Source: Rhizobium acidisoli
GTDB taxonomy: Bacteria > Pseudomonadota > Alphaproteobacteria > Rhizobiales > Rhizobiaceae
Direction: 5' to 3'
Length of the DNA: 64,000 nucleotides
Assembly (NCBI RefSeq): GCF_002531755.2
Contig: NZ_CP034998.1
Location: forward strand, 186,001-250,000
Shown: piece after piece, positions 9,298 to 16,074 of the stretch
How the letters are laid out: the number at the start of each line of letters is the position of its first letter
Position numbering within the stretch: the stretch's first letter is position 1
Program-made: the position numbers and the translations under genes
Notes under the pieces: generated by a model
The model's input: only the letters and a program-made list of their open reading frames with translations
Told to the model about the DNA's origin: nothing
The model's database searches: none

Positions 9298-10613
9298 TCT
9301 GCCCGCGGCTTGACCAGCACCGCAAGGAAAAAGCCGCGGAAGAGCAGAAAGGCGTTCATAGCAAGCCACAGGCCGTGATTGCCGAAGAGCGGCACGAAGA
9401 CGGCGAGCATCAGGAGATAGCCGGCAAAGGACATCAGCATCCGGTTGCGCATCTCGGCCGACCATGTGGCGCCGATGAAGACCCCGTCCATCAGGAAGGC
9501 GAGCGCGCCGGTCAACCCGGTCACCGCCGCCCAGGGCAGGTAGGCCGCTGCCGCCTGCCGCACCTCGGGTGAGGTCGTCAGCACCGAGATCAGCCAGGGA
9601 CCGGCGAGGAAGAAGAAAGCAGAAACGATCGCCGCCAGGCCGAAGGACCACAGTATCGTCAGCTTTAGCCCGCGGTCGAAAGCCGGCCGGTAACGTGCGC
9701 CGATCGCCCGGCCGGTGATCTGCTCGGCGGCATTGGCAAGCCCGTCGAGATAATAGCTGGAGAGCAGGACGAAATTCATCAGCACGGCATTGGCGGCAAG
9801 GGTCACCGCGCCGAAGCTGGTGCCGATCCGCGTCATGATGGTGAAGGCGCCGATCAGCACGAAGGTGCGGATCAGGATGTCGCGGTTGAGCGCGAAAAGC
9901 TCGGCCAGCCGATGCCGCGAAAAGATCTCCGCCCATGCCGGCCGATCGGCCTCGGCAAAGCCGCTAAGCACGATGAAAAGCCCGGCAAGCGCGCCGGCCG
10001 TCTCGCCGGCCATCGTTCCCCAGGCAACCCCCGCCACGCCCCAGCCGAGCGTCAGGCCGAGATAGATCGACAACAGGATATTGATGCCGTTGATGACCGC
10101 CTGCAGCAGCAGCCCGATCTTGCCCTGTCCGCGCCCGAGCACGAAGCCGAGAATGGCGTAATTCGCAAGTGCTGCCGGTGCAGCGAGAATCCGGATCGAG
10201 AAATAGGTGCTGGTCGCCTCAGCGATTGCGCCTTCCGCGCCCATCAGCCGCAAGCCCGCCGCATTCAGCAGCGGCGAAAGACAGAGCAGCGCCAGCCCGC
10301 AGCCGAGCGCCGAAATCAGCGCCCTGGAGAAGACCGCCTGCTGCTCGTGCTGGTCGCGCCGGCCATAGGCCTGCGCCGTCAGCCCCGTGGTCGAGGCGCG
10401 CAGGAAATTGAAGCTGCCCATGATCAGATCGAACAGCATCGCGCCGATCGCCAGCCCCGCCAGCGCTTCCGGGTCGCCCATACGGCCGACGACGGCGGTG
10501 TTGGTCAGCCCGAGCATCGGCGTCGTCATGAAGCCGAGCGTCATCGGAATGGCGATCGACAGCACCAGCCGGTGCGTCACCTCGAAGGCGAACCTGTTAT
10601 TGTGCGTATCCAT
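9273..10613 (-). CDS. MATE-family multidrug efflux transporter
   Basis: A 446-aa inner-membrane exporter with about 12 hydrophobic helices arranged as two similar halves. The N-terminal motif (IAIPMTLGFMTTPMLGLTNTAVVGRMGDPEALAG) is that of the DinF branch of the MATE family, which exports drugs or metabolites using a Na+ or H+ gradient. Substrate is not deducible. The 3' end overlaps pyrD by 25 bp in convergent orientation. Start ATG at 10613 gives a short hydrophilic N terminus before helix 1. Confidence 0.92.
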   Translation of the reverse strand: MDTHNNRFAFEVTHRLVLSIAIPMTLGFMTTPMLGLTNTAVVGRMGDPEALAGLAIGAMLFDLIMGSFNFLRASTTGLTAQAYGRRDQHEQQAVFSRALISALGCGLALLCLSPLLNAAGLRLMGAEGAIAEATSTYFSIRILAAPAALANYAILGFVLGRGQGKIGLLLQAVINGINILLSIYLGLTLGWGVAGVAWGTMAGETAGALAGLFIVLSGFAEADRPAWAEIFSRHRLAELFALNRDILIRTFVLIGAFTIMTRIGTSFGAVTLAANAVLMNFVLLSSYYLDGLANAAEQITGRAIGARYRPAFDRGLKLTILWSFGLAAIVSAFFFLAGPWLISVLTTSPEVRQAAAAYLPWAAVTGLTGALAFLMDGVFIGATWSAEMRNRMLMSFAGYLLMLAVFVPLFGNHGLWLAMNAFLLFRGFFLAVLVKPRADQTFRAAQ

Positions 10614-10642
10614 CCATGGCCTGATATCGAGGCCGAATCGCC

Positions 10643-11140
10643 TCAGCTAGACAGCACCATGGCCCAATAGGGCAGGTTCCGGGAAGATGAATTGTGGGCG
10701 ACGGCGACGCCGAGGCCGTCATAACGCCCGAGCATGTTTTCCAGATGATGCGGCGAGTTGATCCAGGCGGTCACCACCGCATCGACGCTCTGCTGGCCGG
10801 AGGCGATATTCTCCGCTGCCGGCAGCCGGACGCCGCTCGCCTTGACGCGGGCGCCGAAACTGTCGGTCAGCCCCATCAGATGCGCCATCTTGCCCGCACT
10901 CGCCATGCGTTTGGCCTGGAACAGCGCGGCCGTGCTCGCCGCCGGATCGACAGCGAGCGGCGGCAAGCCGTTCTTGGCTCTCAGCTGGTTGACCAGCGGC
11001 AGCACGCTCGCCGTTTCGTCCTCGCCGTTCGAAGGCGTGCCGGCAAGGCGCGGGGTGGTGGTGCAGCCGGCGATGCCGGCGGCAAGCGAAAGCCCGGAAA
11101 GGATGAGCAGGCTGCGCCTGGAAAGATCGATCGATGTCAT
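10643..11140 (-). CDS. CAP/SCP-like lipoprotein
   Basis: A 165-aa protein with a twin-arginine-like, lipoprotein-type leader (SRRSLLILSGLSLAAGIAGC, lipid Cys at about 26). The remaining part is a CAP (SCP/YkwD) domain: VLPLVNQLRAKNGLPPL, ALFQAKRMASAGKMAHL, AENIASG, WINSPHHLENML and GVAVAHN. Conserved His and Glu of the CAP pocket are visible. Bacterial CAP proteins are secreted and of uncertain function. It follows the small membrane protein gene by only 1 bp, so the two are probably one operon. The ATG at 11140 is chosen because the lipobox leader starts there. Confidence 0.88.
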   Translation of the reverse strand: MTSIDLSRRSLLILSGLSLAAGIAGCTTTPRLAGTPSNGEDETASVLPLVNQLRAKNGLPPLAVDPAASTAALFQAKRMASAGKMAHLMGLTDSFGARVKASGVRLPAAENIASGQQSVDAVVTAWINSPHHLENMLGRYDGLGVAVAHNSSSRNLPYWAMVLSS

Positions 11141-11141
11141 G

Positions 11142-11408
11142 TTACCGGCGATAGCTGAAAAGGCGAAGGATGACGAAGAGCGGGATGACGATCGTCGCCC
11201 CGAGGAGGAGATAGTCGCCGACGCGCCCGAGCGCTGAAAAACCGCGATGCCAGATCTCCAGGATGAAGTCGCGGAACCCATAGATGATGTTCCACGGCGT
11301 CAGGCCGAACACGGTCATGACGAAACCGACGATCAGCGACACGACGACAAGCTTTATCAATGTGCGGGCGAGCGAATCGCCGAGGAACTTGTTCACCTGA
11401 TCGGACAT
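11142..11408 (-). CDS. DUF6460-type small membrane protein
   Basis: An 88-aa protein with two hydrophobic helices (about 15-38 and 62-84) and a short aromatic linker (NIIYGFRDFILEIW). It resembles the alphaproteobacterial family now called DUF6460; function unknown. The ATG at 11408 has a GGAGATGGC-type site 5-10 nt upstream. The next gene, the CAP lipoprotein, begins 1 bp after its stop, which implies co-transcription. Confidence 0.82.
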   Translation of the reverse strand: MSDQVNKFLGDSLARTLIKLVVVSLIVGFVMTVFGLTPWNIIYGFRDFILEIWHRGFSALGRVGDYLLLGATIVIPLFVILRLFSYRR

Positions 11409-11579
11409 GCGCCATCTCCTGTTTGCCCTTGGAATAAGGTTGCGGCGTGTTGCCCGCAAGCCCTTTCGGGGATTGGCCGCTTCGCCTCTGAAATAGGACT
11501 TGAGTTTTTTTGTGGCCGCCGCCAGATGCGGGCCACGCAAAACTGTGCAGCGCAACGACATGCGTCAAATAAAGAGCCG

Positions 11580-12515
11580 ATGATGCAGCCCCACCAGCTT
11601 TCCTCAGGCGACGTCATCGCCGACCGCCGCGCCGATTATGCCCGAATGCTCGAAGAGGGCGGCGAGCCGGAAGCGGCCGCCGAGCTGATGGAGCAGGCCC
11701 TGGAACTGGTGCCCGGCTGGGCCGCCGGCTGGTATCGGCTCGCCACCTATCGCGAAAAGGCGGGCAAGGGCGAGGCCGCGATCGAGGCCTATCGCAACAC
11801 GCTTGCCCTTGATCCCGACGACATTTTCGGCGCCGCCCTCAAGCTCGCCGTTCTCGGCGACGGCGAGACACCCGACCGGCCGCCGAGCCGATATGTCGAG
11901 CGCCTGTTCGATGACTATGCCGACCGTTTCGAATCAGCGCTCGTCGAAAAACTCGATTACACTGTCCCGCAGAAGCTCGCAGCCCTCGTCGCATCCACCG
12001 GCAGGCATTACGAATGCGCCGTCGATCTCGGCTGCGGCACCGGCCTGCTCGGCCCGGAAATCCATGGCCGTGTAAGCCGCCTCGAAGGCTTCGACCTCTC
12101 GCAGAACATGCTGGCCAAGGCCGCCGAGAAGGGGGTCTATGATCACCTCGCCCAGGCCGATCTGTCGCTGTCGCCGGATCTCTCCAGCTTGTTTGCCGTT
12201 GCCGCGCGCCATCGCGCCGATCTGGTGACGGCCGCTGATGTGCTGATGTATCTCGGCAATCTCGAAAGCGTCTTTGCCATCATCGAAGACCTCGCCGCAT
12301 CAGGCGCCGATATCGCCTTTTCCGTCGAAGATGCGGGGGATAGCGGGGTCTTCCACCTCGCGCCGTCGCTGCGTTATGCCCATTCGGAAGCCTATGTGAG
12401 ACTGCTGCTTGCCCGCCACGGCCTCGACATCCTGAAGATCGTCAAGACGGTCATTCGCAAAGATGGCGGCAAACCGGTTGCCGGCATTCTGTTCCTTACG
12501 CGCAAAGCCGCGTGA
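11580..12515 (+). CDS. TPR-containing SAM-dependent methyltransferase
   Basis: A 311-aa protein. The first 90 residues form TPR-like helices (ADYARMLEEGGEPEAAAELMEQALEL... and GKGEAAIEAYRNTLALDPDD). A class I methyltransferase domain follows, with SAM motif CAVDLGCGTGLLGPEI near residue 145 and an acidic end of strand 2 (LEGFDLSQNML). This architecture occurs in proteobacterial small-molecule or protein methyltransferases whose substrate is unknown. Two adjacent ATGs (11580 and 11583) are possible starts; neither has a strong Shine-Dalgarno. A weak hairpin with a T-run (12519-12539) follows the gene. Confidence 0.88.
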   Translation: MMQPHQLSSGDVIADRRADYARMLEEGGEPEAAAELMEQALELVPGWAAGWYRLATYREKAGKGEAAIEAYRNTLALDPDDIFGAALKLAVLGDGETPDRPPSRYVERLFDDYADRFESALVEKLDYTVPQKLAALVASTGRHYECAVDLGCGTGLLGPEIHGRVSRLEGFDLSQNMLAKAAEKGVYDHLAQADLSLSPDLSSLFAVAARHRADLVTAADVLMYLGNLESVFAIIEDLAASGADIAFSVEDAGDSGVFHLAPSLRYAHSEAYVRLLLARHGLDILKIVKTVIRKDGGKPVAGILFLTRKAA

Positions 12516-12539
12516 GCGAACATTTCTTGCGATGTTTTT

Positions 12540-12562
12540 ATAGGTCAGCATTGCTTACCTAT
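12540..12562. promoter_or_regulatory. 23-bp dyad upstream of the first YitT gene
   Basis: ATAGGT-C-AGC is mirrored by GCT-T-ACCTAT around ATT, so 9 of 10 positions per arm are symmetric. It lies 160 bp upstream of the YitT-type gene and just downstream of the methyltransferase gene. The spacing and symmetry suit a dimeric repressor site. A role as the stem of a terminator is possible but less likely because the T-run precedes it. Confidence 0.4.
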
Positions 12563-12721
12563 TTTGCTTGATCCGCGCGCGGAAAGGCCCGATACTGCAC
12601 CGCATCGGCAGCGAGCCCAGCAAAACACCAAGGCGCTCGAGCTCATTTCATGACCAAAACTTCCGCCGCGCCGGGGCTTCCCGGCGTGTCCCTGAACTCG
12701 TCTGCCGTGGAGACTGGCGAC

Positions 12722-13357
12722 ATGACACAGCGCATCAATGCCCTTGGCTTCTGGAATACCAGCGCGACGCGCCATGCCCCGATCGAAGACGTGCAGGGCA
12801 TATTCTCCGGCAGCCTCGTCGCCGCACTCGGCCTCTACGTGCTCGCCAGCGCCGGGCTTTTGACCGGCAGCACCGCCGGTGTGGCCTTCCTTCTGCATTA
12901 TGCCTTCGGCGTCAATTTCGGCCTTGCCTTCTTCCTGCTCAACCTGCCGTTCTTCTGGCTCTCCTGGAAGCGTCTCGGCATGGCTTTCACCATCAAGACC
13001 TTTGTCGCCATCGGCCTGACCTCGGTGCTATCAGACGTGCAGTCGCGCTTCTTTTCCATTTCGAGCATCCATCCAGCCTGGGCCGCCCTTCTCGGCGGCC
13101 TGCTGCTCGGCTTCGGCGTGCTGGCGCTCTATCGCCACCGCGCCAGCCTCGGCGGCGTCGGCATTCTCGGCGTCTACCTGCAGGAGCGTTTCGGCATCCG
13201 CGCCGGCCTCGTCCAGCTCGCCATCGACCTCTGCGTGCTCGCCGCCGCCTTCTTCGTCACCACGCCGCCGGTGGTCTTCTATTCCGTCCTCGGCGCCGTC
13301 GTCCTCAACCTCTTCGTCGCCATCAACCACCGCGCCGACAGGTATATCGCGCTGTAA
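12722..13357 (+). CDS. YitT-family membrane protein, copy 1
   Basis: A 211-aa inner-membrane protein with five to six hydrophobic helices. The pattern IFSGSLVAALGLYVLASAGL, GGTAGV-type turn (TGSTAGVAFLLHY) and ALYRHRASLGGVGIL is typical of the YitT/DUF161 group. It ends INHRADRYIAL, nearly the same as the second copy at 15330. Function unknown. The ATG at 12722 is preferred over 12650 because from there it aligns end to end with copy 2. The two paralogues lie 2 kb apart in the same orientation, suggesting an old duplication followed by insertion or rearrangement between them. Confidence 0.87.
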   Translation: MTQRINALGFWNTSATRHAPIEDVQGIFSGSLVAALGLYVLASAGLLTGSTAGVAFLLHYAFGVNFGLAFFLLNLPFFWLSWKRLGMAFTIKTFVAIGLTSVLSDVQSRFFSISSIHPAWAALLGGLLLGFGVLALYRHRASLGGVGILGVYLQERFGIRAGLVQLAIDLCVLAAAFFVTTPPVVFYSVLGAVVLNLFVAINHRADRYIAL

Positions 13358-13471
13358 GGCAGCGGGTGCCTAACCTTACAAATCTGTAACCCATTCTAAA
13401 CAAACCGTAACTTGCCTCTGCTCCATCCCGGCGCGACACTTCTTCCCGCGCCGGATTTGATGAGGTGAGTT

Positions 13472-13639
13472 ATGTCAGATTTGGAAAAGCTTGTGAGACG
13501 CCGCATGCAGGAAGAATACGCCAAAGGTGCTTCCGCAGAGGAAATCGCGAAAGTCGTCCGCGATCTCTTCAACAGCATCGACCTTTCGGGCTCATCGCCT
13601 GACGCCGTTGCCGTACGAGCCACTCCGAATTACGAGTGA
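13472..13639 (+). CDS. Small conserved-type hypothetical protein (55 aa)
   Basis: A short gene read directly from the sequence: ATG at 13472, with GAGGTGAG 5 nt upstream, and TGA at 13637-13639. The product is charged and helical: MSDLEKLVRRRMQEEYAKG, then SAEEIAKVVRDLFNSIDLSG, and a short tail. A good ribosome site, amphipathic helices and a perfect terminator 11 bp downstream support a real gene. I do not recognise the family. Confidence 0.7.
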   Translation: MSDLEKLVRRRMQEEYAKGASAEEIAKVVRDLFNSIDLSGSSPDAVAVRATPNYE

Positions 13640-13650
13640 CCTTATATTCA

Positions 13651-13675
13651 ACCGACCCGAATTTTTCGGGTCGGT
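13651..13675 (+). terminator. Rho-independent terminator after the 55-aa gene
   Basis: A perfect 10-bp stem, ACCGACCCGA (13651-13660) with TCGGGTCGGT (13666-13675), encloses an ATTTT loop. It begins 11 bp after the stop codon of the 55-aa gene. No long T-run follows, so efficiency is uncertain. Confidence 0.6.
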
Positions 13676-13782
13676 CGCCGGGATGCCATCATGAAGGCGC
13701 CCGGAGCGCAGATGAGTGGGTTGAGAAGCCCACGTAAAAATCGCAGCCGCGCCCCGATTCCTCGCTGTTCTTGCTCCACAAA

Positions 13783-13900
13783 TCACCCCACACTCCGTCC
13801 TCCTCGGGCTTGACCCGAGAATCCACGCCGCCCACCAGGGGGCCATGGATTCCAGGCTCAAGGCCTGGAATGACGGAGGTTGGGGCGGGGTTTCGCCAAA
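13783..13900. repeat. Two-palindrome mosaic repeat, copy A
   Basis: The element starts CACCCCACACTCCGTC and ends GACGGAGGTTGGGG, inverted to each other. Inside are two hairpins: CTCGGGCTTGACCCGAG (about 13803-13819) and TCCAGGCTCAAGGCCTGGA (about 13850-13868), separated by a short linker with GCCGCCCACC. Copy B at 14012 is nearly the same. Confidence 0.8.
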
Positions 13901-14011
13901 TCCGCTGCCGACGCGCTTGACGGTCCGGCGGCTAGGGGGCTGAGCAGAGAGGGCCGAAGGAGCAATGACACTTTCCCTCCCGCCGTCCGTTGCTGAGTTT
14001 GCCACTGGGCT

Positions 14012-14119
14012 CACCCCACCCTCCGTCCTCCTCGGGCTTGACCCGAGGATCCACGCCGCCCCCACCAGCGGGGCCATGGATCCCAGGCTCGAGGCCTGGG
14101 ATGACGGAGGTTGGGGGCT
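14012..14119. repeat. Two-palindrome mosaic repeat, copy B
   Basis: Same structure as copy A: CACCCCACCCTCCGTC at the left, hairpins CCTCGGGCTTGACCCGAGG and TCCCAGGCTCGAGGCCTGGGA, and GACGGAGGTTGGGGG at the right. Stem changes between A and B are compensated on both arms (for example TCCAGG/CCTGGA becomes CCCAGG/CCTGGG). The 110 bp between the copies hold no credible gene. Confidence 0.8.
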
Positions 14120-14216
14120 GTTTTGCCAAACTCGCCGTTGATGCAGCGGATGACACATCGCACTTCCTGGTTCAACGCGGTGCCGTGTGGCCCCGACGTT
14201 TGCCGTGGCATTGGCC

Positions 14217-14678
14217 TCAAGCCGCCTTGACGGCAGCATCGATCGGATGCTGCGAGCGGAAGCCGACGGCAAGCCGGTTCCAGATATTGATCGCGCCGAT
14301 CGCCACGGTGATCTTGGTCATCTCCTCCTCGGAGAAATGTGCCTTCAGCGCCTCGTAATCGGCATCCGGTGCACCTGACTTGGCAAGGTTCGTCACCGCA
14401 TCGACCCAGCCGAGCAGGGCCCGTTCGCGGGCGTCATAGATCGGCGATTCCCGCCAGACGCACATCAGGTTGATCCACTGCTCGCTCAGCCCATCATGGC
14501 GAGCTTCCTTCACATGCATGTCGACGCAATAAGCGCAGCCGTTGATCTGCGAGGCGCGCAGCTTGATCAGGTGGATGAAGCGGCGCTCCAGCCCGGAAGA
14601 CTGGACGTACTGCTCGAGTGCGGCGACTGCCTTGTAGGCATCGGGAGCGGCTTTGGCGAAGTTGAAACGCGGTTGCAT
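14217..14678 (-). CDS. AhpD-like / carboxymuconolactone decarboxylase family protein
   Basis: A 153-aa helical protein of the AhpD-like superfamily. The redox motif is intact: Cys48-x-x-Cys51 with His55 in GCAYCVDMH, preceded by LIKLRASQING. In AhpD such residues support peroxidase activity through lipoyl partners. The protein therefore probably acts as an alkylhydroperoxidase-type antioxidant. It lies 21 bp downstream of an Rrf2 regulator gene on the same strand and is presumably its target. A usual start with GAAGGAGAAG just upstream supports ATG 14678. Confidence 0.9.
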   Translation of the reverse strand: MQPRFNFAKAAPDAYKAVAALEQYVQSSGLERRFIHLIKLRASQINGCAYCVDMHVKEARHDGLSEQWINLMCVWRESPIYDARERALLGWVDAVTNLAKSGAPDADYEALKAHFSEEEMTKITVAIGAINIWNRLAVGFRSQHPIDAAVKAA

Positions 14679-14699
14679 GGTCTTCTCCTTTGTTGTGGC

Positions 14700-15200
14700 T
14701 CAGCGAGCCGTCTTGCGTTCATGGATTTCCAGGAAGGCGCAGCCGCGGGCTGCGATCGATCCGTCGTCGATAGCGGTCAATTCGATGCCGAGATCGGCAA
14801 TGCTGGTCTTGGCCAATTCGGCCCGATAGACCCGTTCGGCTCGGAGCATCGCCGCGCTGATGTTGCAGGGCTTGGCGAAGAGCCGGTCGGAGACCGGGTT
14901 CGGCCCGCGCTGGCGGATTTCGGCGCAGCGGAAAGCCGGCGCCGGCCCTTCGACGGCGAGCAGGATGTCGAGCAGCGAAATCTCTTCCGACGCCTTCGCC
15001 AGTCTATATCCGCCACGCGGCCCCGGCACGGTGTCGAGGATGCCGGCGCCCGAGAGCGCCTGCAGATGTTTCAGCAGATAGCTCGTCGACACGCCGTGGA
15101 ATTCTGCCAGTGCCGCGGCCGAAAGCACGCCGCCTTCGGAGAGCCCGGCAAGCATCGCAACGCTGTGTATGGCCTGCTCGACGCCATCGCTCATCTTCAT
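14700..15200 (-). CDS. Rrf2-family transcriptional regulator
   Basis: A 166-aa regulator with an N-terminal winged helix (about 8-70; ALAEFHGVSTSYLLKHLQAL and the wing PGPRGGYRLAK). Three cysteines, Cys92, Cys112 and Cys154, are present, but the C-x5-C-x5-C iron-sulfur pattern of IscR/NsrR is missing. It may sense oxidants by thiols or use a non-canonical site. It is the first gene of a two-gene operon with the AhpD-like protein, and the dyad at 15219-15235 in front of it is a likely autoregulatory operator. The start may be the ATG at 15200 or the third residue at 15194. Confidence 0.9.
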   Translation of the reverse strand: MKMSDGVEQAIHSVAMLAGLSEGGVLSAAALAEFHGVSTSYLLKHLQALSGAGILDTVPGPRGGYRLAKASEEISLLDILLAVEGPAPAFRCAEIRQRGPNPVSDRLFAKPCNISAAMLRAERVYRAELAKTSIADLGIELTAIDDGSIAARGCAFLEIHERKTAR

Positions 15201-15218
15201 CGAAACAATCTCCTATCG

Positions 15219-15235
15219 TGGATAAAAAATATCCA
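15219..15235. promoter_or_regulatory. Candidate Rrf2 operator
   Basis: TGGATA and TATCCA are mirrored around AAAAA, 18 bp before the Rrf2 start and about 95 bp before the second YitT gene, which is transcribed divergently. AT-rich dyads of this size are typical Rrf2 targets. Because the site is shared, YitT copy 2 may belong to the same regulon. Confidence 0.5.
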
Positions 15236-15329
15236 TGATTGTGCCGGTTGTCAAGACCTTCCCTGCTGCTTGCCGCTTGCCTTTATCGTGACGGCGGATA
15301 GAAACGGCAAAAGCCGACAGGGGAACATC

Positions 15330-15962
15330 ATGGCAGCCAACGCCTTTACAGGCCTTTTGAATTCCAGCGCCGACCGCCATTCGCTGTTCGACGACGCCCA
15401 GGGCATCGTCGCCGGCAGCATGCTTGCCGTGCTCGGCGTCTCGCTGCTCTCCGGCGCAGGGCTGCTTGCCGGCGGCACGGCGGGTCTCGCCTTCCTCGCC
15501 CATTATGCGACCGGCTTCAGCTTCGGCCTCTGCTTCTTCGCCGTGAACCTGCCCTTTTATTATCTCGCCTTCCGCCGCATGGGCCCGGCCTTCACCATCA
15601 AGACCTTTGCCGCCATCGCGCTGACTTCGATCCTCTCCGAATTCGTCCCGGGCTTTATCGGCATTACGCATGTCAATCCGATCGCAGGCGCGCTCTTCGG
15701 CGGCCTCGTCATCGGCGCCGGCATGCTGGCGCTGTTCCGCCACCGCGCCAGCCTCGGCGGCATCGGCATTCTCGCCCTCTATATCCAGGATCGTCTCGGC
15801 TGGCGCGCCGGCCTGGTCCAGCTCGGCTTCGACTGCCTGATCCTGGCACTTTCCTTCCTGGTCGCCAGCCCCTCGATCATCGCCTGCTCCGTTCTCGGCG
15901 CCGTCGTCTTCAACCTCACGCTTGCCATCAACCACCGCAAGGACCGCTATATCGCCGTTTAA
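15330..15962 (+). CDS. YitT-family membrane protein, copy 2
   Basis: A 210-aa inner-membrane protein closely related to copy 1 at 12722: shared stretches include KTFAAIALTSILSEF (KTFVAIGLTSVLSDV in copy 1) and RHRASLGGIGILALYIQ. Five to six helices are evident. Function unknown. The ATG at 15330 fits the alignment with copy 1. The gene is divergent from the Rrf2-AhpD operon, with the Rrf2 dyad between them. Confidence 0.88.
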   Translation: MAANAFTGLLNSSADRHSLFDDAQGIVAGSMLAVLGVSLLSGAGLLAGGTAGLAFLAHYATGFSFGLCFFAVNLPFYYLAFRRMGPAFTIKTFAAIALTSILSEFVPGFIGITHVNPIAGALFGGLVIGAGMLALFRHRASLGGIGILALYIQDRLGWRAGLVQLGFDCLILALSFLVASPSIIACSVLGAVVFNLTLAINHRKDRYIAV

Positions 15963-16074
15963 ATCAGGCAAGCAGCGCATGATGTCGCCCGAAAACCGCT
16001 CACACTTTTCGGCATCATGCGCGTAAGGCGCCGGCCGCTCTTCTTTTTCCCCAAGCTTTGACTACCTTCAGGAT

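Noticed and set aside
13783..14119. Repeats as a possible CRISPR array
   Set aside because: Only two copies are adjacent, each about 110 bp with internal hairpins, and there are no short equal spacers or cas genes. They are dispersed intergenic repeats.
13592..14272. A 226-codon minus-strand frame across the repeats
   Set aside because: It reads through two repeat copies and the 55-aa gene's terminator; its internal duplicated peptides simply translate the DNA repeat.
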